Shown: positions 40,849-51,507 of the stretch, in pieces
Numbering within the stretch: position 1 is the stretch's first letter
Layout of the letters: each line of letters begins with the position of its first letter
Source: Selaginella moellendorffii
Taxonomy: Eukaryota > Streptophyta > Lycopodiopsida > Selaginellales > Selaginellaceae
DNA length: 64,000 bases
NCBI RefSeq assembly: GCF_000143415.4
Contig: NW_003314374.1
Span: 1-64,000, forward strand
Direction of reading: 5' to 3'
Made by a program: the position numbers and the translations under genes
The notes under the pieces: model-generated
What the model saw: only the letters and a program-made list of their open reading frames with translations
The model's database searches: none
Told to the model about the DNA's origin: nothing

Positions 40849-41376
40849 GAGCGGCTAGAATGCATCGATCTCTCCTAACAGCTCAGGAAGGTAACGGTCG
40901 ATCGATCGGTCGGTTTCCGATTTTCGCGTGTGGAAATCTCGTGATTTAGGCCTGCCTGGAGACGGGATTCTTCTATGTTGCGAACCACGGGATAAGCGAG
41001 GAGTTTATGGCAGAGGTGTTTGAGCAGAGCCGGAAATTTTTCACGCTTCCCTTGGAGGAGAAGATGTTCTACCACGATGAGAATTTCCGGGGCTACACCC
41101 CGATCATTGACGAGAAACTGGATCCGGCAAAGCAGCGCCTTGGTACAAACTTTTGTGTTGTGTGATGCTCATCGCGTTTTTCATGTCGAGAACAGGGGAT
41201 GCGAAGGAAGGATATTATATTGAACGCGAAGTTTCAGAAAGTGACAGCGAAGGATCCTTCGCAAGGACCGAATCAATGGGCATCTCCTGGTTTGATTTTC
41301 TTTTGGTCCTTCTTCTAAACGTTACTGTGTTTGTTTTTCTCCAAACTTTGCCAGATACACTCCCAGAATGGAACCA
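40849..41376 (+). pseudogene. 2OG dioxygenase copy 2, 5' half
   Basis: Homologous to exons 1-4 of the gene at 35764. The start codon is lost ('gagcggctagaatgc' is preceded by a deletion), and exon 1 lacks the P-D-V-E-R-L-A part. Exons 2 and 3 are well kept with one in-frame three-base loss. Exon 4 stops after 'cccagaatggaa' at about 41373, where the sequence jumps to the inverted 3' half. Confidence 0.85.
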
Positions 41377-42340
41377 TCGGACAATCGGTTTTTAGTATTA
41401 TAGATTACTTACATTTTCGGTTTGCCACAGCTTCATAATCCTTGTGAGTGACTTTATATCTTCCTAAAAGATGGTCGCCACTCTTGACAGGAGGGAATCT
41501 ATCACAAAGCAAGCAAACTTAGAAATACCACCAGGAGAAAGATATCTACATACTTTGATGGATTCAGATCGCTGCAACAAGTTGGAATGTACTCCACAAT
41601 GCAGTCAAAATTTGGCCCCATGAAGAAAGCAATCTGTCGAAAGTAATCCATCACGATTCTAAACACGCCATGCATTTTGCTCATCGGGTAGCGTTAGTTG
41701 AGCACCCAGTGCAATGTTGACCTTGATAGAGAATGTGAACCAATGTCAGAGTCTCAAACAATCTCAATATTTCTACCTGAAAAGGTTGTTTGTCCAGCTC
41801 TCCATCACGATTCTAAACATGTCACGCATTTTGCTTGCTCATCAATCCATATGTAAGTGAACTTCATATTTAGTCCTCAAACCCACTCTTTCAGTGGCTG
41901 GATATTAGCCAGATTCGCTCCTTTGGATCCTTCTTCTTGCACATCTATCATTTCCAAGTGCAGATCATAATTTTTATTATTAGAACACGTACACCTACCT
42001 GGAGACCAGGAACGCCACCACTGGCGAGAAGTGTGAGCATTCCATAGTCACTGTGCACACCAGCACCAAACAATCCCTCTTCCAGATTGGAAGCTTGAGC
42101 TGTATTGAGGACAAAGGAAAAAACTTCCAAACGATTTCAATTAACTTACCTGGATAGAACCAATGCCATGGGGTGGTCAAACATCCCAGGCTTGTCCAAA
42201 ACCAATTCTTCTAGTTCCAACGCTCACTCAATAAGCTTGATTAGTTTCTGCAAGAGCTTTCTGCAAGCCAAAGTCTCTTTTTGGATCAAGAAGAGAAAAA
42301 GAGAAACTTACTCAGCCTAGTCAGATACATTTTCATTGTT
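41376..42340 (-). pseudogene. 2OG dioxygenase copy 2, 3' half, inverted in place
   Basis: Reading the minus strand from 42340 gives the remainder of exon 4 ('caaacaatgaaaatgtat'), exons 5 to 11 and the stop plus some 3' flank, ending near 41378. Copy 1 has the same segment (about 36330-37330) in direct orientation. Beyond the inversion, direct homology to copy 1 resumes at 42350 ('catcgcattgaaccacaatc'). A small internal duplication ('cacgattctaaacat' near 41645 and 41810) lies in the inverted part. Confidence 0.85.
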
Positions 42341-42354
42341 TGTTCATTATTTCA

Positions 42355-42605
42355 TCGCATTGAACCACAATCTACTTCCTGCGAGTCTTTCTCTTCCGTG
42401 CATATAAAAAGGACTGAGACTCTCCTGTTTGGAAGTCCCACTCGTACAGCTAGCGTGAGAAGTCTCCAGTGCAAGGAACTCCCGAAAATCCTCTTTAGCA
42501 GATGGCCTGATTACTCGTGCTCTATTTTTCAGTACCTTAAGGAGAACGTCGATGAAAAGTGCACTGAGAGAGCTCTTTCATCTCGAAACTCTTCATTGGT
42601 TTAAC
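42355..42605 (-). pseudogene. Short remnant of the lactonase pseudogene (unit 2)
   Basis: This matches 37338-37590 of unit 1 ('gtctttctcttccgtgc', 'aggagaacgtcgatgaaaag', 'ctttcatctcgaaactc'). The rest of the unit-1 lactonase relic (about 37600-38900) is missing here. Confidence 0.75.
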
Positions 42606-43197
42606 CACTGTTGTAGGTTGGAATGGTGAACATGAAGTTTGTAAAAGCCATGAAGAAGGTGTGCCACTTCCATTGCACTACATTGCATTAGTTCTAATCT
42701 TGCAAATGTTAAAACAAGGAGTGCTGGTTATTAATGTTTTTGGATTACAAATCCATGAGAGATGGATATAAGTAACTAAAGAAAACAACTTTCCATAAAT
42801 GTTCAAATATAAAAGGAAAATAATGCATTTTATTTTCCAATCGGTTTAAAGTTTTAATTTTTATGTGATTCCAATTTATTGAGGGAATGTTCTAGCTTCC
42901 GTGAAAGTTGACCATTGTGATTTTTAGCTGGCTTAGCTTTGTTTCTTCCTCATTCTTATATGTCAATAAGAGTCTGGTTGTGCTCAGGTGAGGATTTTTA
43001 ATCATGGAAAATCATAATTCTACTTCATGGAAAAGGATCTCTAAGGAGTGATTAAGAAAGACTTTAATCCAGGTGACAATAATGCAGATAAAAAAAAAAG
43101 AGTAGGGTGGTTCTAGAACATTTTATGGATGCTTAATATATATGATTTTAATTTTAGGAGTGATATATTATATTTTATATCTTCAAAATTATACCAT

Positions 43198-43340
43198 TTA
43201 TTTTACACTTTATCTTTCCCCTTAATCTAATTGAAAAAAATGTAATTGCGTAATGAGAGGTTATTTTATTCCCATATATACCCTAAAGTTCTAATGATGC
43301 CAATATACTTAAATTTCATCTTATAATCACATACACTACA
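43198..43340 (-). mobile_element. TRIM-family terminal repeat, decayed copy (unit 2)
   Basis: Homologous to 39388-39513 and to the terminal repeats at 58228-58875, ending 'acatacactaca'. It is followed directly by the copia gag fragment. Confidence 0.6.
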
Positions 43341-43810
43341 ATGAGCAAGAAACTGAACAACAAGAAATTCATCTGCAACATTTGTAAAAAGCCAAGACAT
43401 TAAGCAAGAGATGAGGAGGCTAAGAGAGTACAGGAGGTAAGAAGAGCTGCAGCTAGCAGAAGAAAGTCCACCAACCTTACTAGTATGGCAAAGAAGGGCA
43501 GTGAAGATGATTGGGATGACTATGGCAGCTTGTTCATGGCCACAAAAATCTAGAAGTAAGCCACTAACTTCCAAGACAAGGCAGGAATAAAGGTTGTGTG
43601 GCTTGATTTAGGGGCAAACAAGCACATGACACACTTTGAAGAGTTTTTCACAACCCTCAATTCCAAAAAATAGAAGGATTTTCCTAGGGGATGATTACTT
43701 CATAAGGTGGAGGGAGCTGGCATGATGGACATCAAAACTCCATCAGGGGATATTGTGAGTATACACATGTTTACTATGTTTCTGACTTAGACATCACTTT
43801 CAAGAAGTAG
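43341..43810 (+). mobile_element. Copia-type gag zinc knuckle and protease fragment
   Basis: Plus-strand translation starting at the 'atgagcaag' reads a Cys-x2-Cys...His zinc knuckle (C-N-I-C-K-K-P-R-H) with an in-frame stop after it, then a stretch with D-D-W-D-D, and W-L-D-L-G-A-N-K-H-M-T-H, the Ty1/copia protease active-site region (normally L-D-S-G-A) with the Ser of D-S-G changed to Leu. It is defective. Confidence 0.7.
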
Positions 43811-43837
43811 ATGTGCATGATTGCAGACTCAGTAGGT

Positions 43838-44520
43838 TCCAGATGTTTGTTGATAAAAACGAGCTTGGACTCGCTCTTTACAGCACGGAGCGTCCAGTCG
43901 ACCGGTCCCGGAGCCAGACGTTGTCCCGGAGACACAAAACGTGCAAGAAACTTTGACGGGTTCTCAAGAAGAAAACAGTGGGCCGAAGAAGCTCGCAGGC
44001 CCAAACTCCTCCTGTCATTCAGCAGGATCCTTCTCCAGTGATGATCATCACTCCAGAGGGAGTGGTGAGCTCTCAAGAAGCACCGCCAGAGGCAGAGAAA
44101 GCTTGCGGCGAAACGAAAAGAAAGCATCCTTCAGCAAGCACAGCGCCAAAAGCAGCGAGCAAAATCCGGCTCCAATGCGCACTACTTTCACTCCGGCTCC
44201 AACTCTGGCTACTCCTTTGGCTCCGATTTCTCTCATGGAGAGAATGCCAACGTTGAGTGGTAAGAAGAAGCATAGGTAAATATCTTCTCGCTCTCACCTT
44301 TTTTCTATTGCGCTCTCTCTGGTTTTTTCCTCGAAATTTTTTGGCTGGTTCTTTGGATTGTCCATTCTGTGGTAGAACCTATTTCTACCAGACGAGCGTT
44401 TTGGGTGCATAAGAAAGCTTGTGGTTGCGGGAAGTAGGGAGGATATGCTTTTAGGGGTAGGTCTTTTGTTTTTGAAAGAGGTATATTCGATGTTTATCAG
44501 ACCCATTATGCTTTAAGGGT
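43838..44520 (+). pseudogene. 3' fragment of the large acidic gene (duplication unit 3)
   Basis: It begins exactly at the F-Q-M-F-V-D-K-N exon start of the acidic gene (compare 34987) and continues through the Q-A-Q-T-P-P-V-I-Q-Q block and S-G-K-K-K into a truncated zinc-motif exon. Small deletions shift the frame (for example after 43855). It is joined to the preceding copia debris at 'ctcagtag'. Confidence 0.85.
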
Positions 44521-44542
44521 TTTTGTCTGGGAAATTGGAGAG

Positions 44543-46078
44543 ATGGGAGAGGCGGGCGCCGAGCGGCTAGAATGCATCGATCTCTCCTGCCCGGACGTGG
44601 AGCGCCTGGCGCAACAGCTCAGGAAGGTAACGGTCGATCGATCGGTCTGTTTTAGATTTTCGCGTGTGGAAATCTCGTGATTTAGGCCTGCCTGGAGACA
44701 GGGTTCTTCTATGTTGTGAACCACGGGATAAGCGAGGAGTTCATGGCACAGGTGTTTGAGCAGAGCCGAAAATTCTTCACGCTTCCCTTGGAGGAGAAGA
44801 TGAAGGTCTACCAGGATGAGAACTTCCGGGGCTACACCCCGATCTTTGACGAGAAGCTGGATCCGGCAAAGCAACGCCTTGGTAAAGACGTTTGTGTTGT
44901 GTGATGCTCATCGTGTTTTTCATGTCGAGAACAGGGGATGCGAAGGAAGGATATTATATTGGACGCGAAGTTTCAGGGAGTGATCCCAGAGCGAAGGATC
45001 CTTTGCAAGGACCAAATCAATGGCCATCTCCTGGTTTGATTTTCTTTTGGTCCTTCTTCTAAACGTTACTGTGTTTGTTTTTCTCCAAACTTTGCCAGAT
45101 ACACTCCCAGAATGGAAGCAAACAATGAAAATGTATTTCGACCAGGCCGAGTACGTATATTTCTCCTTTTCTCTTCTTGATCCAAAAAGAGACTTTGGCT
45201 TGCAGAAAGCTCTCGCGGAAACTAATCAAGCTTATTGCGCGAGCATTGGAACTAGAAGAATCGTTTTTCGACAAGCCTGGGATGTTTGACCACCCCATGG
45301 CAGTGGTTCGTTTGCTTCACTATCCAGGTAAGTTGCTTGAGGTCTTTGCTTTTCTTTTGCTAGTTGTTTCCTTTCCCCGATACAGCTCAAGCTTCCAATC
45401 CAGAAGAGGGATTGTTTGGTGCTGGTGCGCACAGTGACTATGGCATGCTCACACTTCTCGTGATGGTGTTCCTGGTCTCCAGGTAGGTGTACGTGTTCTA
45501 GCATAAAAAAAACTTTGACCAGCGCTTGGAAACATTAGATTTGCAAGGAGAAAGATGCAAAGGAACAAGTATGGACTAATGTCCAGCCACTGAGAGGGTG
45601 AGTTCGAGGAGTAACTAATGTTCACTTACGTATGGATTTGATGAGCAGGGCATTTGTAGTCAACTTGGGAGATATGCTAGAGCGGTGGACAAATAACCTT
45701 TTCAGGTAAAAACATTGCGATTGTTTTGGTCACATTGTCTATCAAGGTCAACATTGCACCGGGTGCTTAATTATGGGGTCGAGCGCCACTCGGTGAGCAA
45801 AATGCATGAAGTCGTTAGAATCGTGATGGATTTCGATTTCTTTCGACAGATTGCTTTCTTCATGGAGCCAAATTTTGACTGCATTGTGGAGTGCATTCCA
45901 ACTTGTTGTAGCGAGCTGAATCCACCAAAGTATGTAGCCAGCTTTCTCCTGGTGGTATTTCTAAGTTTGTTTGCTTTGTGATAGATTACCTCCTGTCAAG
46001 AGTGGCAACCATCTCTTAGGAAGATATAAAGTCACTCACAAGGATTATGAAGCTGTGGCAAAGCGAAAATTTAAGTAA
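44543..46078 (+). pseudogene. 2OG dioxygenase copy 3 (frameshifted)
   Basis: Same exon plan as copy 1; exons 1-5 (44543-44626, 44686-44881, 44935-45033, 45099-45150, 45206-45327) have identical lengths and open frames. Exon 6 (from 45386) keeps A-H-S-D-Y-G-M-L-T-L-L but then has a four-base deletion near 45457 ('cttctcgtgatgg' against 'cttctcgccagcgatgg'), which breaks the frame just after the iron-binding motif. Exons 7-11 remain recognisable and end in K-F-K-stop at 46078. The otherwise high conservation suggests recent loss, or an assembly error at this point. Confidence 0.78.
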
Positions 46079-46287
46079 TGGGAGGATTGTCAGGCACTGA
46101 GTTAGGATAATAAGATAAGAAAAGGCCTTACAATTAAGTGCTTGAAAGAGAAAGTCCAAAACATGAAACAATTCCCAGAGGAAAAGGACAAGCATGCTCT
46201 TTGAAGAATTGACACCAAGAGGTTCTATTATGAACCTCAAGCAACACTTATTATTTTTGACACGATTAAAAAATGATTCAACAACAT

Positions 46288-46380
46288 AAAGAAGTAGAAG
46301 AAGAAGAAGAAGAACAAGAACAAGAAGTAGAAGGAGAAGAACAAAGAGAAGCAGGAGAACAAAAGAAGAAGACTGAAGTA
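46288..46380 (+). repeat. GAA/GAAC-rich simple repeat
   Basis: A run of 'agaagaagaagaag' and 'aacaagaa' variants, low complexity, in 3' flanking sequence of oxygenase copy 3. Confidence 0.85.
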
Positions 46381-46477
46381 TAAATAGGAAGAAACAATAA
46401 AACTCAAGAAAATTAAGCATGGAAGATCAGTAGCGACTAAGACAAACAACAAGTTCCATACCTCTTTTGTTCATCCT

Positions 46478-46590
46478 TGTTGAGAGGATAAGATGATGTA
46501 GTAGGTGGTTATGCCTACATGGCAGATATTTATAGCAGTTGTATCTATAGAAATACAAGTTTTCCTTGCGCGTCACTCCCTTTGTTTTCA
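46478..46590 (+). mobile_element. Short putative 5' LTR of a copia-like element
   Basis: A 113-bp segment begins 'tgttgagagg' and ends 'tttgttttca' (TG...CA) and is immediately followed by 'tggtatcagagc', the complement of the 3' end of initiator tRNA-Met used as primer binding site by copia elements. A TATA-like 'tatttatagcag' lies inside. No matching 3' LTR was found, so the left boundary is a best guess. Confidence 0.55.
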
Positions 46591-46602
46591 TGGTATCAGA
46601 GC
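46591..46602 (+). other. Primer binding site (tRNA-iMet type)
   Basis: 'tggtatcagagc' directly follows the LTR end. A variant 'tggtattggagc' occurs at about 46784. Confidence 0.7.
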
Positions 46603-46979
46603 TTTGACTTTATTGGGATGACGGTCACTTGAAATTCCAACGGCTATTCAGACGGTATGACTGTAGAAATATCCAGATCGGATCTACAAGATGACGTTGA
46701 GACCATGTAAATATTTATATGGTGAAACTACAAAGTGGTGTTAGGGAGAAAATCCATAACTGCCTCAGAGTTTAACATGGTATTGGAGCCCAGGCAAACA
46801 GTGCTTTGGGGAACTGATGGGGAAGTCTTGGCAAGAGCAAGCAGATCTTGATCACGCACAAGCCACTCTCCAACATGTGAATGATTGATTACAAAAGAGG
46901 ACGTAGGAAAATTGACATTGAGCAGTCAAACACTTCATCGTCCAGCAAGGTTGGCCAGTAGTTGAGACCCTTGCAGCCA

Positions 46980-48800
46980 TGATGACAAGCAAAGCCCTTC
47001 CAATCCAGGTGTTTAGTGGGACTGACTTCGAAAACTGGGTGAAAGAAATTTCATTCATTTTTCTCATGGACAATTGTCTTCAAATTGTCCAGGGAAGAGA
47101 GCTCAAGGCAACAGCCATTGATATCTGACTGGCAAGTGAGGAATGACAAGGCACATAATCCATGAGAATTGGACTTGGAAAGCTTCATCACCACCATCTT
47201 GATTTCACAATAAATTGGACAGCCTTAAGACCATATTTGGCAATCAAGCGAGCAAGGAAACCAAGGAAGTGGAGCTGAAGTCCAAGCTTTTCACGCTTAG
47301 AATGAGACCTGACAAAAATTGTTTTAGGCCGTATGAAGTCCATCCTCTCACAGTTGACTGGCTTAGATGAAGCGGTCAAAGAAGCAGACAACAAGACAGT
47401 CTTATTGAATGCATTGGCGGTACATAAGATGTTGAGGAAAGTCTTGAAAAACTCAACCAAGACATTTGTTGAGATGTAAGCATCATTGCTAAATGATACA
47501 GGCCCAAAAAAATCTGCTAAGCCAGAGCTGCACTCTTTGTAGCTGGCTCAAGTTTAAGATTAGGAAGGAATTCCTCAGGCTGAATATAAATAGTGAAATG
47601 AGGATGACTCCCATGTGCAGTGTTAGACAAAGGCAAATGTCACGAGTCTAAATTAACGCAGGCCTCAAAAGCTGACCCAAGGGAAGGTCAAGGAGATAGT
47701 AGTCTAGCCACAAGCAGTTTCTAGAAGGCTTGTGGTAGGGACAACATTGGTGGCAGTTCAAAGGTCGCAAGTAAGAAGGGCATGTGCAACTATTGCAAGC
47801 GGATAGGACATTATGCAAGAGATTGCAGAGACAAAGCTGCAAACAGGCCAAGAGGAGTGGGCAAGAAGAATGACCAAGCGAGAGCACTAGTTGTCTGAGC
47901 TCCACATGATAGTGAGGATTCGTGTAATCTAGCTCGATTCTGGGGCCACGATGCACATGACCCACATTCAAGAAGCCTTTATGACATACATTCCACAATG
48001 GCTTGTTCGCACTTGATGTAAAAAACTTCTTCTAGTAATTGGTGACGGCACAGTGGAGGTCCAGAAACCAGGAGATCCTAAGCAAGAGCTCATCTACATG
48101 TACTATGCACCAGGGCTGGACACCACTCAAACAATTCCAGTTTGCGATTTATTTTTGATTCAGATATGTGCATCATGTGCTTGATCCTTGAGGGATCTCT
48201 CCTAGAGGGCAAGGTCCAAGCAAGAAAGTAGGCCACCTTGCTCCTCAATAGTGTAGGACGAAAGCCATCGTAGCATATGGTGTTTGATATAAGTTGCTGT
48301 ACAAGCTTGATGCAGAGGTCGTTGTGCTAACTATAGCTCAAGCCTTGGTGCCAGGAAACATGCAACGTTCGCATGAGAGACTGGACACCTCCACGATGGA
48401 GCTGTCAAGACAATTGTTGGCTTGCAGCAAGAAACACACGGACTCACAGGAAATCTCAAGTTTTGTGAGGCATACACTCTCAACAAGAAGACCAGGACGC
48501 CATTCCCACAACAATCAGAAAGTTGAACTACCTGAATGGATGAGCTGCCAATGTGGAAAAGAAACATTCATTTGCTATCTCAAGAAAGCACTCTATAAGC
48601 TGTGGCAATCTCCTAAAGCATGGTATGACCACGTGGACAGGTTTCTCCAACACCTTAGCTTCATCAAAATTTAAGCAAATGGCAACAAAATGGCAACATC
48701 TACATGTTCTCCCCAAAAAGCAGTTTTGCTATACTTGCTCTTTATATGTGGACGACAAATGTTCTCCCCAAAAAGCACTTTTGCTATCCTTGCTATGGAT
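46980..48800 (+). mobile_element. Copia-like gag-pol remnant
   Basis: In plus-strand order: a gag start resembling copia gag polypeptides (V-F-S-G-T-D-F-E-N-W near 47010), a zinc knuckle C-N-Y-C-K-R-I-G-H-Y-A-R-D-C near 47780, the protease motif L-D-S-G-A-T-M-H-M-T near 47935, an RT block L-K-K-A-L-Y-K-L-W-Q-S-P-K-A-W-Y-D near 48580 and a Y-V-D-D motif near 48750. Integrase is largely missing and there are many stops and frame changes. Inactive. Confidence 0.75.
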
Positions 48801-48949
48801 AGTATATAAAGGAAGTGGACTCGGGATAAAGGTAGGTTATTTTTCCTTTATTTCTTGCTCTTTCTCATCTTTGGCTATGGCTGTTTTTAAATATCAATCG
48901 TTTCTCTTTTACGTATATTGACTCTTGATTGGTTTTGAGAGTCAACATC

Positions 48950-49870
48950 GTGCCATGAATCTTCAAAACCCCAATCACATGAAAATTTCCCTTCTTTCCT
49001 AGTTTCTTGGACAGATTCCCTCTCTCCTCGCTTCCCCTCTTATGTGTGAAGTGTCATTTGGCTCTTCTTGCACTGCCGTTTGGCTCCATTGAGAAAATTC
49101 CCTCTTCTTGTGCCCTGTCGGGGAAATGGACTGGGAAGTGTGTGTGAGATCCTTTCCCACGGTGGTCCCCTGAACAAACTCAGATGCTCCAATACATTCT
49201 TGGTTCTTTGCAGTCGTGGGAAGAAGCCGGCAGCTACAGTACCGGAAGGATCTCCATCTCCAATTGATGCTTTCAAGGAGCCGATCGACATTCCTCCGCT
49301 TCCTCTAGAAGAGCTTCTAAGCAGGTAGGTAAGCATCTCGCACCAGCAGGAGCTTAAGGATGCCATCAACACGATGAAGGCATCCAAGAGGATGGAATGG
49401 CTTTCATCTAGGAGATCCAGAAGAACCAGAGGGGCGGGTGGATGGAGCTCAAGGGAACATCTTTGATGCATGTGCTGACCCAAGGACTCCCGGCCGACAA
49501 GCCTCGATGGAACAAGAGTCCACACACGTTTGCAGTGGCATCCTAGGGTTTTGGTCCTCAAGATCAGTCCCTTTCCTTGATCCATACGGTTTTCACTTTG
49601 GGAACATTGACAAGGGAGATGGATTGGGCATGGGAAATGGACTGCTGACCAGAGGATCTTTGTTCCCAAGGCAGTCAATGCCTTTTGGGGGTTTGTCAGC
49701 ATGTTCACAAGGTCCAGTCTTTTCTAGCATTCCAACATTTTCATTTCCTCCACCGCATTTCCAATGAGCACCAGTCACAGAGGAAGCACATTCTCTCAAT
49801 AGGACCCCCCAATATTCAGCATGGGTTGAAGATCATCTCACACTTTTGCAATAAGGTTAAAACTTTAATA
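48950..49870 (+). other. Unassigned region with coding-like pieces
   Basis: Less AT-rich than its surroundings. On the plus strand an 86-residue ORF (49068-49328) ends in a P-I-D-I-P-P-L-P-L-E-E-L-L-S-R segment followed by a GT donor-like 'aggtaggtaag'. A second ORF (49438-49767) is Phe/Pro-rich. The minus strand is also open (49708-49040). No family is recognised. This may be a host-gene fragment or element 3' sequence. Confidence 0.25.
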
Positions 49871-51059
49871 ACTAAACATTGATAATTAATATCATATTAT
49901 CCATAAATTAAATAGAGAGATTAAATGATGTATTGTGCAACATTTTAAGAAAGCTAACTGTTAAAGATTGGGACAAATGGCTATTGTTGGATAAAGTAGC
50001 AATAAATTTCACTCATTTTTAACTAGTTTATGGGATATAAACTATGTTTTCAATTGAGTTGAAAATCCCAACTCTACAATTAGCACTGAAGCATAGACTA
50101 AATAATAATGAGGACTTGTAGTTGAGGCTAATTCAACTTAAAAGGATGGATGAGAATCAATGTCAAGCTCTTCAATAGATAAAAGTAATTCAGCAGTAAA
50201 GAAAACATAAATTTGATAAAAACTCTATAAAGGTTTTCCCAATTAGCAATCTGGTTATAAAATATGATAGTAGAATTGACAAAACATTTATAAAAAGTTT
50301 CTTCCACAAGGGGATAGCATATATCAAATTGTTGAAATCTACAATAATGGATCATATTTGCTAGCAAAAATCTTGATGAAAAAAAATATAATACCTAAAT
50401 GAATTGATATAAGTTGAAAAAATTTCATGTTCGATTATGAGACAACACTACTATTGGGTTGCAAACAACTTGCATGACTGTAAGCTATGTGGTTTGTTTG
50501 GGTGGAATTATGTGAGCAATAAAAGTTTTGAGCAAAAAATGCCATATTCAAAGTTGACACTTCACTTGATCATTGGATCCTTGAGAGTGATTTATTGAGT
50601 TTAGCACTTTAGAGCCACATTCTTACTACAGATTAGAGCTCTCCACCTTGCCACAACTGTGGTCTAGGTTTTCTCACAAGGCTATGCACTTCCATCTCAA
50701 GTTTTCACACTATCCCACATTAATAATGCATGGAGAACAAACTTGCTTTAGTGGTGTATTAGGCCTCCTCCAGGACTCCCTACAGCCTCTTGAACTTGTA
50801 AAAGTTGCACTTTCTTCTCCAACTTGTAAGTGGTGTCATCACTATTTTACAACTTTGGTACTATGCCAAGATCACACACTTGTATAGAGATAACATACTA
50901 AAAAACTTATCCAAGTTTCCTTTCATTTTTCATAATAGTCAAGTGTTTTTTGCAAATCACTTAAGCTATCTATACTTGCTACATAAAGGTGACTTCCATC
51001 ATAACATGATGCCTCCTTGTTGGTACTTTTCATGCTTTAAGCTAAGTACTTGACTTCAC
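49870..51059. other. AT-rich intergenic sequence, nothing recognised
   Basis: No ORF with a known domain and no clear repeat seen. Confidence 0.5.
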
Positions 51060-51507
51060 ATGCATGTGTTATTTTCCTTTACTGAGCTAAGGGGAACTAA
51101 CACCTCCATTTCCACACTAAATTTACCAATCTATGTGAGGCAACTAATCATTCATCTGTACTATAGTCTTATAGTGGATATTTTCATCTGTGGATGCTCT
51201 ACAAAACGAAAGATGCACTTATGGATGCCCAATACGTATGATTTCAATTTTAGGAGTAGAAATATATCTTGCTCAAGAGTATATTATATTTTAAATAGCC
51301 ACTAATCAATGAGAATTAAACCTATGCCATTTGCTCCAATACCACATGTAACACACTCTATCTATCTCCCTTTAATCCAACTGGAAAAAAGGCAATTGTT
51401 TGATGAGAAAGCCCTTAGCAGCTATTTTATCCCCATTTATCCCCAAGGTTTTAAAGATTCACGGTGATAATATATTCAAATCTCATCCTATGATCACATG
51501 TGCTTCA
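51060..51507 (-). mobile_element. Truncated TRIM copy (internal region plus one terminal repeat)
   Basis: 51060-51346 matches the internal region of the complete TRIM at 58390-58713 ('taaggggaactaacacc', 'gtggatgctct', 'gccactaatcaatgag'), including a primer-site-like 'gctccaataccaca' next to the repeat (minus strand 'tgtggtattggagc'). 51347-51507 matches the 162-bp terminal repeat. The other terminal repeat is absent. Confidence 0.75.

Noticed and set aside
46591-46602. Primer site taken as evidence for an active copia element
   Set aside because: The gag-pol region has many stops, lacks most of integrase and no 3' LTR was found.
49040-49708. 222-residue minus-strand ORF
   Set aside because: No domain recognised and the opposite strand is equally open; insufficient to call a gene.
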